From positions 14,373-78,372 of the forward strand of contig JBDNZS010000007.1 in assembly GCA_047722935.1 (NCBI GenBank): 64,000 bases of DNA, read 5' to 3'. The notes beneath the pieces were generated by a model. The model searched no databases. It had not been told where the DNA came from and saw nothing but the letters and a program-made list of their open reading frames with translations. Source of the DNA: Ethanoligenens sp047722935 (GTDB taxonomy: Bacteria; Bacillota; Clostridia; Oscillospirales; Ethanoligenentaceae). The position numbers and the translations under genes were made by a program. Below are positions 8,525-17,190 of the stretch, piece after piece (positions within the stretch are counted from its first letter, which is position 1; every line of letters starts with the position of its first letter).

Positions 8525-9979
8525 TCACAGCACAGCCGGTGCGAACACGCCGCAGACCTGTTCCACCGCTTTGGCTGCGTTCAAAATGGTCTGCTCGTCA
8601 AACTTCCGCCCGATGAGCTGCAAACCGACCGGCAGTCCGTCCAGCTCCCCGCAGGGCAGCGACACCGCCGGCAGTCCGGCGATATTGACCGGCACGGTGC
8701 AGATATCGGCGGCATACATTTGAAGCGGATCGGCGGTGCGTTCACCGAGCTTGAATGCCGTCACCGGGGAAGTCGGCGTCAGGATCACATCGCAGTCCTC
8801 GAACGCCCTGGTGCACTCGCTGCGGATGAGATTCTGCGTCAGTTTTGCCTTGTGGTAATAAGCATCGTAATAACCGGAACTCAGCACGAACGTGCCCAGC
8901 ATAATACGGCGCTTGACCTCGTCGCCAAATCCTTCGGAACGCGAATTTTCATAGAGAGACAGAAGGTCGTCGTACTGCTCCGCACGGAAGCCGTATTTCA
9001 CCCCGTCAAATCGCGCAAGATTGGAGGATGCTTCCGCACAGGCGAGGATGTAATAGGTCGGCAGTGCGTATTCGGTAGACGGCAGGGAAACATCAGTCAA
9101 CACCGCACCCGCTTTTTCCAGCGCCTTGGCGGTATCCATTACCTTTTCCTTGACCGCGTCATCCACGCCCTCACCAAAATATGCCTGCGGGATACCGACG
9201 CGCAAGCCCTTGACCGCACCGGTCAGCGTGCCTGCTACCGGCGGCTGCTCCCGATGGGTGCTGGTCGCGTCATGCGCGTCGCGGCCCTTGATCACGTCGA
9301 AGAGCAGCGCCGCATCATCCACTGTGCGTGCAAACGGGCCGATCTGATCGAGCGAGGAAGCAAACGCTACCAGACCATACCGGGAAACCGCCCCATAGGT
9401 CGGCTTCAGACCCACCACGCCGCAGAGCGCGGCAGGTTGACGAATGGAACCACCGGTATCCGAGCCAAGCGCCAACGGTGCTTCTCCCGCCGCCACCGCC
9501 GCCGCGCTGCCGCCTGATGAACCGCCCGGCACGCGTTCCAGATCACGCGGGTTGTGCGTCTTCTTGAAATAGGAATTTTCACAGGAGGAACCCATGGCGA
9601 ATTCGTCCATGTTTGTCTTACCGGTCACCACCGCACCCGCCTGGTGCAGGTTTTCCGCCACGGTTGCGTTGTACGGCGGCACAAAGTTATGCAGCATCTT
9701 GGAGGCGCAGGTGGTGCGCAAGCCTTTGGTGCAGATGTTGTCCTTGACGGCGACCGGCACACCCGCCAGCGCGCCAAGCTCTTCGCCCGCCGCCAATTGT
9801 TTGTCCAATTCGGCGGCGCGGGCAAGCGCTTCCTCTTTGGTTAGGGTGATGTAGGCGCCCACACGGTCTTCCACCGCCTCGGTGCGCTCCAGAAATGCCG
9901 TGGTAATCTCAACGGCGCTGGCTTTTTTTTCAACAAACAGCGTGTGCAGGCCGGACGCTGTGTTTTCATACAGTTCCAT
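8525..9979 (-). CDS. gatA: Aspartyl/glutamyl-tRNA(Asn/Gln) amidotransferase subunit A
   Basis: 484 residues, an amidase-signature glutaminase that releases ammonia for GatB. The Ser-cisSer-Lys triad regions are visible: VPVAVKDNIC (Lys), GGSSGGSAAAVAAG and GSDTGGSIRQPAALCG (the two serines). It starts at the ATG at 9979 with a GGGAG ribosome binding site, 21 bp after gatC, and its stop nearly abuts gatB, so gatCAB are surely co-transcribed. Confidence 0.97.
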   Translation of the reverse strand: MELYENTASGLHTLFVEKKASAVEITTAFLERTEAVEDRVGAYITLTKEEALARAAELDKQLAAGEELGALAGVPVAVKDNICTKGLRTTCASKMLHNFVPPYNATVAENLHQAGAVVTGKTNMDEFAMGSSCENSYFKKTHNPRDLERVPGGSSGGSAAAVAAGEAPLALGSDTGGSIRQPAALCGVVGLKPTYGAVSRYGLVAFASSLDQIGPFARTVDDAALLFDVIKGRDAHDATSTHREQPPVAGTLTGAVKGLRVGIPQAYFGEGVDDAVKEKVMDTAKALEKAGAVLTDVSLPSTEYALPTYYILACAEASSNLARFDGVKYGFRAEQYDDLLSLYENSRSEGFGDEVKRRIMLGTFVLSSGYYDAYYHKAKLTQNLIRSECTRAFEDCDVILTPTSPVTAFKLGERTADPLQMYAADICTVPVNIAGLPAVSLPCGELDGLPVGLQLIGRKFDEQTILNAAKAVEQVCGVFAPAVL

Positions 9980-10000
9980 CTATGGTTGTCTCCCTTTCGG

Positions 10001-10273
10001 TTATTCCACGGTTTTAGGCACGACTACACAGCCTGCCTCGGTCTTCGGCGCGTTAGAAAGCACCTGCTCGCGGGTAAGCGATGCACCCACTTCGTCTTTG
10101 CGCAGTTCCATGCGGTCGTTCACATCCAATGCCAGCCGTGTTTCTTCAAAATCCGGCAGCTTGGCAACCATGCCCACGATCTCGCGCATGTCGTGTGCCA
10201 TTTTGGCTTCGCTCACCTCGTCAAAACGCAGACGGGACAGTTTCGCCAGATGCTTCACATTGATTTCTTCCAT
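10001..10273 (-). CDS. gatC: Aspartyl/glutamyl-tRNA(Asn/Gln) amidotransferase subunit C
   Basis: 90 residues, the small clamp subunit that wraps GatA and GatB. It begins VKHLAKLSRLRFDE, the usual GatC opening, and ends in the extended tail with RTREQVLSNAPK-like sequence (here LTREQVLSNAPKTEAG). The ATG follows the ligA stop by only two bases and has GGAGG upstream inside ligA, so translation is likely coupled. Confidence 0.95.
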   Translation of the reverse strand: MEEINVKHLAKLSRLRFDEVSEAKMAHDMREIVGMVAKLPDFEETRLALDVNDRMELRKDEVGASLTREQVLSNAPKTEAGCVVVPKTVE

Positions 10274-10275
10274 CT

Positions 10276-12252
10276 TTATTCCTCCGGTTCACATAATGAT
10301 TCAAACGCCGCTTCGTCCAGTACCGAGACGCCAAGGGCAAGCGCCTTGTCCAGCTTGGAACCAGCCTCTTCTCCCGCCACGACGTAGGTTGTCTTTTTGG
10401 ATACGCTGCCGGTCACTTTGCCGCCGAGCGCTTCGATACGCGCTTTCGCTTCCTCTCGCGTATAATGCGGCAGGGTTCCGGTCAGTACAAAGGTCTGTCC
10501 GGCAAAACGGGTGTCCACCGGTGCCTGCTCGTGCGCCGTAAGCAATACACCCGCCGCATGCAGGCGCTCCACCAGTTTTGCAGTGTCCTCCAATGCAAAA
10601 AAGCGCACGGCATTTTCCGCGATGATGCCGCCAATCTCATCAATGGTGCATAGCTCGTCCTCTGTGACGGAGAACAGCCGCTCCATATCGCCAAACCGCA
10701 TGGCAATCAGTTTGGCGGCTTTCTGACCCACCTGTCGGATGCCAAGTGCGTACAACAGCCGCGCCAAACCCGCCTGCTTAGATTTTTCGATGGCGGCAAC
10801 CAGATTCTCCGCCGATTTCCTGCCCATCCGCTCCAGTTTGGCGACCTCGTCAGCTTGCAGATTGTACACATCCGCGATAGAATGCACCAGACCGGCCCCC
10901 ACCAGCGATTCCACCAACGCAGGGCCCATTCCTTCGATGTCCATTGCATCGCGCGAGGCGAAGTGGATGAGATGCCGCAGCAGTTGGGCAGGACAATCGG
11001 GGTTCTGGCAGCGCAGAACAGCCTCATCCTCCTCCCGCGCGACCGGCGCGCCGCAGGATGGACAGACCGTCGGCATCCGGTAGGGTTCTCCCCCGCCGTG
11101 TTCGACCACCGACACGATTTCGGGAATGATGTCTCCGGCTTTGCGCACCACCACCGTGTCTCCGATGCAGATGCCCTTTTCCCGGATAAAATCCTCGTTG
11201 TGCAGTGTTGCGCGGGCCACCGTACTGCCCGCCAGCAGCACCGGCTCCAGCACCGCAGTGGGGGTCAGCGCGCCGGTGCGTCCGACGTTGATATCGACAT
11301 CCAGCAGTTGGGTGCGCTTTTCCTCCGGCGGAAACTTAAACGCCACCGCCCAGCGCGGAAATTTCGCCGTGCTGCCAAGCGTGCGGCGATCTGCAAAATC
11401 ATCGACCTTGACGACCACGCCGTCGATGCCAAACGGCAAAGTACCCCTGCTATCCCCGATGTGCCTGATCTCCGCTTCCACTTCTGTCAGCAAGGCACAA
11501 GGGGTATGCGCCACCACCTTAAAGCCCAACTCTTTAAGCAGTGCATGGCCCGCCAGATGACTCCCGACCGTTTCCCCCTCAATGCGCTGGATGTTAAATA
11601 CAAAGATGTCCAATCCGCGCGCCGAGGTAATTTTTGAATTTTTCTGCCGCAGGGAACCCGCCGCCGCGTTGCGTGGATTTTTAAACGGCTTTTCTTCGCG
11701 CAGTTCCTGCTCACGCACCAGTTTTTCAAACTGCGCAACCGGCATAAACACCTCGCCGCGCACTTCCAAAAACGGCAGCGGGCGCGTCAAACGCAGTGGG
11801 ATGGAGCGCACGGTGCGCAGATTGGCGGTCACATCCTCACCGGTCACGCCATCACCGCGGGTGGAACCGCGCACAAACAGCCCGTCCCGGTATTCCAGCG
11901 CGACCGACAGCCCGTCGATCTTTGGCTCAACGGCATACCGCACCGTTTGCAAAGCGTCATGCATCCGCTCGTCGAATGCGCGCACCTCCTCCAAAGAGAA
12001 CACGTCCTGCAGGCTCTCCATCGGCACATCGTGCCGCACGGGCTCAAATTGACCCAGCGCCGTGCCGCCTATCCGCTGGGTCGGGGAGTCCGGCGCAACC
12101 AATTCAGGATGAGCGCTCTCAAGCTCTTCGAGTTCCCGCAGCATCCGGTCGTATTCGTAATCTTCTATTTCAGGCGCGTCCAGCACATAATAGAGATAGT
12201 TATGGCGGGACAGCGTCTCCCGCAGTTCTTTTGCACGCGCCACGGCATCCAT
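10276..12252 (-). CDS. ligA: NAD-dependent DNA ligase LigA
   Basis: 658 residues; seals nicks in duplex DNA using NAD+. Domains in order: Ia (NAD-binding, residues ~1-70, HNYLYYVLDAPEIED), adenylation domain with the AMP-accepting lysine in EPKIDGLSVALEY, OB fold, a four-cysteine zinc finger (CPSCGAP... CQNPDCPAQ), helix-hairpin-helix repeats and a C-terminal BRCT domain (GQTFVLTGTLPHYTREEA). The ATG at 12252 has GGAGG upstream; an earlier in-frame ATG at 12279 adds nine residues and lacks a site. First gene of the minus-strand operon. An extended -10 (TGGTATACT) lies about 35 bp upstream of the start at 12288-12296, read on the minus strand. Confidence 0.97.
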   Translation of the reverse strand: MDAVARAKELRETLSRHNYLYYVLDAPEIEDYEYDRMLRELEELESAHPELVAPDSPTQRIGGTALGQFEPVRHDVPMESLQDVFSLEEVRAFDERMHDALQTVRYAVEPKIDGLSVALEYRDGLFVRGSTRGDGVTGEDVTANLRTVRSIPLRLTRPLPFLEVRGEVFMPVAQFEKLVREQELREEKPFKNPRNAAAGSLRQKNSKITSARGLDIFVFNIQRIEGETVGSHLAGHALLKELGFKVVAHTPCALLTEVEAEIRHIGDSRGTLPFGIDGVVVKVDDFADRRTLGSTAKFPRWAVAFKFPPEEKRTQLLDVDINVGRTGALTPTAVLEPVLLAGSTVARATLHNEDFIREKGICIGDTVVVRKAGDIIPEIVSVVEHGGGEPYRMPTVCPSCGAPVAREEDEAVLRCQNPDCPAQLLRHLIHFASRDAMDIEGMGPALVESLVGAGLVHSIADVYNLQADEVAKLERMGRKSAENLVAAIEKSKQAGLARLLYALGIRQVGQKAAKLIAMRFGDMERLFSVTEDELCTIDEIGGIIAENAVRFFALEDTAKLVERLHAAGVLLTAHEQAPVDTRFAGQTFVLTGTLPHYTREEAKARIEALGGKVTGSVSKKTTYVVAGEEAGSKLDKALALGVSVLDEAAFESLCEPEE

Positions 12253-12360
12253 AACATTCCTCCGTTTCCAAACGATCATCGGTAGTTAGTATACCATTTT
12301 TTACTCCAAACGTGTAGGGGGCAAGCGGAAAACTTGAAAAGAACCCTGTCACTCTATTCA

Positions 12361-12389
12361 TTGAAAAATTTTCCTGCCTGTTATACAAT
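12361..12389 (+). promoter_or_regulatory. Promoter of the oligoendopeptidase gene
   Basis: TTGAAA (12361-12366), 17 bp spacer, TACAAT (12384-12389), 47 bp before the start codon. Close to the sigma-A consensus. Confidence 0.65.
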
Positions 12390-12436
12390 AGAACCATCGG
12401 AGATGCACAGGTATCCCGAACGAAAGGGGAACCCAT

Positions 12437-14134
12437 ATGAAATTTCACGATATGCCTTATACCCGCGTCGATTACGATGCCTATCGCGCGGACTTTGAGC
12501 AGGCATTGGACACGTTTACAAAAGCCGGCTCCGCCGACGCACAGCTGGAAGCCGCAAAGGCTGTTTTTAAACTGCGCGACACACTGTGGACCATGTCCCG
12601 CCTCTGCTTTATTCGCCACACGGTAGACACCACGGACGCGTTTTACGCGGCGGAGAACGACTATTATGATGAAACCAACCCTAAATTCGATGAGTTGAAT
12701 AACCGATTCTACAAGGCACTGGACGCGTCGCCCTACCGCGCGGAACTGGAAAAAACGCTGGGTTCCCTGCTGTTCCAAAACATCGGTATTTCTCTGCGCA
12801 GCTTTGATGAAAAAATCATGGGCGATATGGCGGAAGAAAACCGCCTGTGCTCCACATATCAAAAGCTGATTGCGTCGGCACAGATCGAATTTGACGGCAA
12901 AACGCTCAATCTTTCCCAGTTGGGCGCATATTTTGAGTCGCTTGACCGAACCGTGCGCAAGGCGGCAATGGCCAAACGTTCGGAATTTTTTCTTGCCCAT
13001 CAGGAAGAACTGGATACCATTTATGACCAGCTCGTCCATGTGCGGGATAAACAGGCCAAAACACTTGGATTTGCAAATTACACGCCGCTTGGCTACCTGC
13101 GTATGACACGCAACAGCTATACACGTGAGCAGGTAGAGGCATTCCGCCATCTGGTCAAAACCGAGATTGTTCCCATTGCCACCGAGCTACGCCAAAAACA
13201 AAAAACACGTTTAGGACTCGACCCACTATATTTTTACGATGAGACCCTGCAATTTGCAAATGGCAACCCCAAGCCACAGGGCACGCCGGAGGAAATCTTT
13301 CAAAACGGGCAGAAGATGTACCGGGAGCTTTCCGAAGAAACAGGCCATTTTTTTGATTTCATGCTGCAAAACGAGCTGTTTGACGCGCTGGGGCGTAAAG
13401 GCAAGGCAGCCGGCGGCTACTGCGACGAACTGGTCGATTACAAAGCACCATTCATCTTTGCCAATTTTAACGGCACGTTTGACGACATTTCCACACTGAC
13501 GCATGAAGCCGGGCACGCTTTCCAATTTTATATGTCCCGCGACAACTTCCCGCCGGAATACCGCTCGCCCACATTGGAATCCTGCGAGATTCATTCTATG
13601 TCGATGGAATTTTTCACCTGGCCATGGATGAACCTGTTCTTTGGTGAAAATGCCGACCGCTACCGCTACATGCATCTGGGCGGCGCCCTGTTATTCCTGC
13701 CATATGGCTGTGCGGTGGACGAATTCCAGCACATCGTCTATGACCACCCGGATATGACGCCGGACGAACGCAAAGACGCGTGGATGAAACTGGAGGAAAC
13801 CTATCAACCGGGCATTCAGTATGACGGCGACGCGTTCTTTGGCAAAGGCGGACGCTGGCAGCGGCAAAGCCACATTTACGAGCGCCCATTCTACTATATT
13901 GACTATTGTCTGGCGCAGACCTGCGCGCTGGAGTTTTGGGCGCTGATGCAAAAAGACCGCAAAACGGCATGGCAAAAGTATCTGACGCTCTGCAAGCTGG
14001 GCGGCAAAGACACGTTCACCGGTCTGCTGGGGCAAGTCGGGCTGGACACGCCGTTTGACGCAACCTGCCTAAAAACCGTAGCAGGCGCCGCCAAGGCATT
14101 CATCGACGGGTTCGACGAGAGAAAATTGCAATAA
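12437..14134 (+). CDS. M3 family oligoendopeptidase (PepF-like)
   Basis: 565 residues, the usual length. Zinc metallopeptidase that degrades short peptides in the cytoplasm. The catalytic HExxH is H356-EAGH360 in LTHEAGHAFQFY, with the downstream glutamate in the ESCEIHSMSMEFF segment as third zinc ligand. The ATG is preceded by AAAGGGG and by its own promoter at 12361. Single-gene transcript ended by the hairpin at 14154. Confidence 0.95.
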   Translation: MKFHDMPYTRVDYDAYRADFEQALDTFTKAGSADAQLEAAKAVFKLRDTLWTMSRLCFIRHTVDTTDAFYAAENDYYDETNPKFDELNNRFYKALDASPYRAELEKTLGSLLFQNIGISLRSFDEKIMGDMAEENRLCSTYQKLIASAQIEFDGKTLNLSQLGAYFESLDRTVRKAAMAKRSEFFLAHQEELDTIYDQLVHVRDKQAKTLGFANYTPLGYLRMTRNSYTREQVEAFRHLVKTEIVPIATELRQKQKTRLGLDPLYFYDETLQFANGNPKPQGTPEEIFQNGQKMYRELSEETGHFFDFMLQNELFDALGRKGKAAGGYCDELVDYKAPFIFANFNGTFDDISTLTHEAGHAFQFYMSRDNFPPEYRSPTLESCEIHSMSMEFFTWPWMNLFFGENADRYRYMHLGGALLFLPYGCAVDEFQHIVYDHPDMTPDERKDAWMKLEETYQPGIQYDGDAFFGKGGRWQRQSHIYERPFYYIDYCLAQTCALEFWALMQKDRKTAWQKYLTLCKLGGKDTFTGLLGQVGLDTPFDATCLKTVAGAAKAFIDGFDERKLQ

Positions 14135-14153
14135 GGCATTGACACCTATGCAC

Positions 14154-14193
14154 AAGCGCCGTACGGACACCCATTGTCCCTGCGGCGCTTTTC
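14154..14193. terminator. Bidirectional terminator between the M3 peptidase gene and yunB
   Basis: AAGCGCCG pairs with CGGCGCTT, with an inner GGACA/TGTCC stem and T runs on both sides. It serves the two converging genes. Confidence 0.75.
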
Positions 14194-14196
14194 TGT

Positions 14197-14943
14197 TTAT
14201 CTTTTTTGGCTTGTCGTACCGCTGGCAGCAGAAGAAGCCGTGTTCCCATAACTGCCATATGTAAAGGCATTGTTCGCAGCATCCCCCGAGCCGCCCGAAC
14301 CGGGCACATTGAAATACTGCCCCGGCACGGTGCCCACCAAAATGCTTTCCGCTACCATAAATTCATTTTGGACATGAACCGTCGTCTGGCTGTCTGAAAG
14401 CATAACGGTCATGTCCGCGTGCACTGTCAGATAGATGTCCTGCCTGGTCTGATTGATTCCAGCAGCAGAAAATTTGCTGGTGATGGAGGAATCCACATCT
14501 TCCACCGGTGAGAACCGCAGTGTCACATTCGGCCCACGTCCCGAAAAAAGCGGTCCCCCAAAGATGTTCCCAATGGGAATCGCAATGTCGCTGTTGGGCA
14601 AGTTGTTGAGTGCATCCAGCGCACTGCGTGTGATCTCATACTTCAAAATGTTGATCTGGGTGGAGTCAGCCTGCACGGCAATGATTTCACCATTTTCATT
14701 TTTTTGATAATGCATCAGGGTATCGTAACTGACGTTATTCGTTTTTAAAACCTGCCCAACTGCATCGTTGATTTTACGCACAGCAATACTTCTCGCGCTG
14801 TAAGCCGCATATGAGCGAAATACCGGGTCGATTCTCCAATTCAACACCAGGTATCCCAACAGAAGTGCCAGCAGCGCACAGAATATCCGCAGCCAAAAAC
14901 GACGTTTGCGTGACATATGGTATTTACGCTTGAATTGTGGCAT
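14197..14943 (-). CDS. yunB: Sporulation protein YunB
   Basis: 248 residues. YunB is a sigma-E-dependent membrane-anchored protein needed for normal spore formation in Bacillus; its biochemical role is unknown. A basic N-terminus (QFKRKYHMSRKRRFW) precedes one membrane helix (LRIFCALLALLLGYLVLNW). The extracytoplasmic part has the conserved DPVFRSYAAYSARSIAVRKIN and IPIGNIFGGPLFSGRGP segments. The last ~35 residues are a low-complexity Gly/Ser/Ala tail. The ATG at 14943 follows GGGAGGG. Its presence supports a spore-forming host. Confidence 0.88.
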   Translation of the reverse strand: MPQFKRKYHMSRKRRFWLRIFCALLALLLGYLVLNWRIDPVFRSYAAYSARSIAVRKINDAVGQVLKTNNVSYDTLMHYQKNENGEIIAVQADSTQINILKYEITRSALDALNNLPNSDIAIPIGNIFGGPLFSGRGPNVTLRFSPVEDVDSSITSKFSAAGINQTRQDIYLTVHADMTVMLSDSQTTVHVQNEFMVAESILVGTVPGQYFNVPGSGGSGDAANNAFTYGSYGNTASSAASGTTSQKR

Positions 14944-15104
14944 GGTACCCTCCCTGTGGAAGCTGGCCGACAAAAGCAACAGGCAGTCCAACCCCTGCCC
15001 ACTTTGTTAAATAGGGCTTTCGCCCCACTATATGCCGTTGCGCCCTGTCCGCATACCTTTTTTACGTTCATAGGGCACTCTTTCATCTACAGGAGTTCCA
15101 ATTA

Positions 15105-15185
15105 AATCACTACCGCCTGAAAGGCGGTAGGTTCGATTGGCGGCAAAAGCCGCCTAAAGTATGGGGAACGCCGCCTTTAAGTCAA
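15105..15185. repeat. Twin GC-rich hairpins in a gene-free stretch (possible IS200/IS605, REP or MITE remnant)
   Basis: The 416-bp gap from 14944 to 15360 has no convincing gene. It contains a 9-bp perfect hairpin CTACCGCCT/AGGCGGTAG with a 3-base loop at 15110-15131, a second GGCGGC/GCCGCC hairpin at about 15139-15154, then a third GC block and TTTAAGTCAA. Consecutive hairpins ending in TCAA resemble the right end of IS200/IS605-type elements, but no tnpA or tnpB is present, so this is tentative. Confidence 0.35.
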
Positions 15186-15360
15186 CTTTAGTTTTTGGCT
15201 CTCTTCAGGCACTGTCTTTTTGTTGTTCTTGTTAATTTGTGATATGATACTATATCCCATTTTATATTCTTTTCAAGAATTGTGATAAACTTCATGTATT
15301 TCTGTCCTGGAAAATGAAACCTTTTTGCTTCGGCGATTGTGTTATAGGTGAAGGAGGTCG

Positions 15361-16093
15361 ATGGAGTGGAAAATGAATCGCTGTGTACGGACAATTCAGA
15401 TGGACAGTCTTAATCGGGCCTACAAAGCCTACGCGGACGAACTTGCTGCGAAACGCGGCAATACCAGTATCATTCTGTCCAACTCCATCTGGCTGCGTAC
15501 CGGGTTAAAGGTAGAAAAAAGGTTTTTGCAGGACAATGCGGATTATTTCAGTGCCGGGGCGCACACGCTGGATTTTAACGATGCAGCTGTACGGACGATC
15601 AACAATTGGGTAGATACGATCGATGAACTTATCGATCGTATCTACCCAAACGACAAAATGTTCCTGACCAACGCCTTGGCCCTCGACGCAAAATGGAAAT
15701 ATCCGTTCGATACGGACGGACCGTCGACCAAAGATAATTTTACTCTGGAAAACGGAGACAGCGATTTTAGTGCGGCTGCCCCGGTTTAAGGTGACGGCAG
15801 ACGAAAACCTCAACCAAACGTTGTCCCAAATGGGGCTTTCGAGCGCATTTGGAGATCGTGCTGATTTTTCAGAGATGACCAATGACCGTTCGCTTTACAT
15901 CTCCAATGTACGCCAAAAAACGGTCTTGGAGGTCGACGAGTTGGGTACGAAAGCCGCCGCCGCAACAGCCGCGGGAATGACAAGCAAGAGCGCCGTTTTG
16001 GGTAAGCATATAAATTTCGACCGGCCATTCGTATTTGCCGTGGTCGACCTCAAAACGAATCTTCCGCTGTTTATTGGGACAAAGCAAGAGTAA
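15361..16093 (+). pseudogene. Serpin (serine protease inhibitor) gene, truncated and frameshifted
   Basis: Two pieces in different frames match the serpin fold. The first (15361-15789) covers helix D to sheet A: SIILSNSIWLRTGLKVEKRF, INNWV, FLTNALALDAKWKYPF. The second (from ~15778) runs from LPRFKVTADENL through YISNVRQKTVLEVDELGTKAAAATAAG, the reactive-centre-loop hinge, to FDRPFVFAVVDLKTNLPLFIG at the C-terminus. Between them roughly 80-100 residues of the family are missing and the frame shifts. The N-terminal ~80 residues are also absent. An AAGGAGG site directly before 15361 means the first fragment could still be translated, but an active inhibitor is not possible. A perfect 19-bp inverted repeat sits at 15606-15649. 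Confidence 0.85.
15606..15649. repeat. Perfect 19-bp inverted repeat inside the serpin remnant
   Basis: The left arm at 15606-15624 and right arm at 15631-15649 are exact reverse complements, separated by the 6-base loop GAACTT. It lies where serpins normally encode the NNWV...T.G.I segment, which is shortened here to NNWVDTIDELIDRIYPN. Confidence 0.9.
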
Positions 16094-16293
16094 CAAAGGG
16101 ATACAACTTGTTCACCGACCTCCTTAAAAATGGATGTCAAAAAGTGATCGAATACAACGCCCCGCCTCCAGTGAAGACGGCTCTGTCAATTATCGAAAGA
16201 ACGGTCTCCCGCTTTTTGCACTGCTCTGTTTCCGCACCTCTCCGGAATGATAATCATATGATGTGGTAATATTCAGAGAAAGGAGTGGAGGAT

Positions 16294-16713
16294 ATGTCTG
16301 ACGAAGAATACAGAGACTATGGTCCCACACCTATTGTTATCAATATTGAACAGGCCACCAGAGACAATCATGCATACCGCACTACCGTATGGACGGGCAA
16401 CCACTTGCAGTTGACCTTGATGAGCATAAACGTAAACGACGACATAGGCGTGGAACTTCATCCAGATGTCGATCAATTTATCCGCATTGAACATGGCGAG
16501 GGGCTCGTCAAACTGGGAAGCAGCAAAGAAAATCTGAGCTTCCAAAGAAAGGTCGGCCCAAGTGACGCAGTCATCGTTCCTGCGGGAACCTGGCATGATA
16601 TTGTAAATATCGGGAATGTGCCGCTGAAAGTGTATTCCATCTACGCGCCACCGCACCATCCCCGGGGAACCGTACATATGACAAAAGCGGATGCAATAGC
16701 GACTGGAACATAA
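16294..16713 (+). CDS. Cupin domain protein
   Basis: 139 residues forming a single small beta-barrel cupin. Cupin motif 1 is represented by GVELHPDVDQFIRIEHGEG (one His plus acidic/Gln positions in place of the usual two His and Glu), and motif 2 by VIVPAGTWHDIVNIGN with its His. This suggests a metal-binding small-molecule enzyme or sensor of unknown substrate. The ATG at 16294 has AAAGGAG nine bases before it; a GTG at 16285 overlaps that site and is unlikely. It stands alone, between the serpin remnant and the scaffold gap. Confidence 0.82.
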   Translation: MSDEEYRDYGPTPIVINIEQATRDNHAYRTTVWTGNHLQLTLMSINVNDDIGVELHPDVDQFIRIEHGEGLVKLGSSKENLSFQRKVGPSDAVIVPAGTWHDIVNIGNVPLKVYSIYAPPHHPRGTVHMTKADAIATGT

Positions 16714-16814
16714 ATAATTGTCAAAGGCCACTTACTTCCAACTGTTCTGAGCGGAAAGCCGTTAACAAACCATGTCCGGATACCCGGGCATATTGTTTGC
16801 ACCGACTTTGCAGA

Positions 16815-16994
16815 ATGATGCTCTTTGTCAAACTCTGCATGCTGAGCATTTTATATCAAACGCTATGGACGCAAGTACGCGCATACGCAACAAATCTCGT
16901 TTGGTCACTGCCGCTCAACCTTGGTATCTTACTGGGAGGCATCATTTTATTTTTGGCATATACCCACAAAAAATTAGGCAAAAAAACTTCTTAG
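16815..16994 (+). CDS. Possible small single-pass membrane protein
   Basis: 59 residues with one good hydrophobic helix near the C-terminus (LPLNLGILLGGIILFLAY) followed by a basic tail (THKKLGKKTS), a positive-inside arrangement. A terminator-like hairpin follows at 17014. No ribosome binding site is obvious and no family is recognised, so this may be chance. Confidence 0.28.
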   Translation: MMLFVKLCMLSILYQTLWTQVRAYATNLVWSLPLNLGILLGGIILFLAYTHKKLGKKTS

Positions 16995-17013
16995 AAGCAC
17001 AGATATAAGTTGA

Positions 17014-17055
17014 GGGCGGCAAACCATCGGTTTAGCGCCCGCGCGGGTTTTTGTT
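17014..17055 (+). terminator. Terminator-like hairpin
   Basis: GGGCG...AAACC pairs with GGTTT...CGCCC around an ATC loop (17014-17040), followed by GCGCGGG and a T run. Confidence 0.5.
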
Positions 17056-17078
17056 TAACCGTGCCGCGCAGTGCCATA

Positions 17079-17088
17079 NNNNNNNNNN
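17079..17088. other. Scaffold gap (10 Ns)
   Basis: Ten consecutive N bases: an assembly gap of unknown true length. The stretch 16714-17190 around it has no confident gene. The sequence just left of the gap resembles the 3' end of speB (see findings). Confidence 0.97.
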
Positions 17089-17190
17089 TTTCCAAAAAAC
17101 CAAAAAAAATTAACCAAAAAAAATTTATAACACCAACATAAATACGTGGCGGCCGCAAAACACGGGGTTGCCCCCCCTCGCTGTTTTTGC

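Noticed and set aside
8462..9517. Plus-strand open frame of ~350 codons opposite gatA
   Set aside because: Arginine/histidine-rich low-information translation typical of the antisense of a GC-rich gene; gatA on the minus strand is unambiguous.
12200..13150. Minus-strand open frame overlapping the M3 peptidase gene
   Set aside because: It crosses a promoter region and is antisense to a conserved peptidase; no recognisable domain.
14841..15086. Minus-strand 81-codon frame upstream of yunB
   Set aside because: It overlaps the yunB start region in another frame, is cysteine-rich without a motif, and has no ribosome binding site.
15361..15789. Annotating the first serpin piece as an intact small protein
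   Set aside because: It lacks the reactive centre loop and the C-terminal strands present in the next frame, so a broken gene is the simpler reading.
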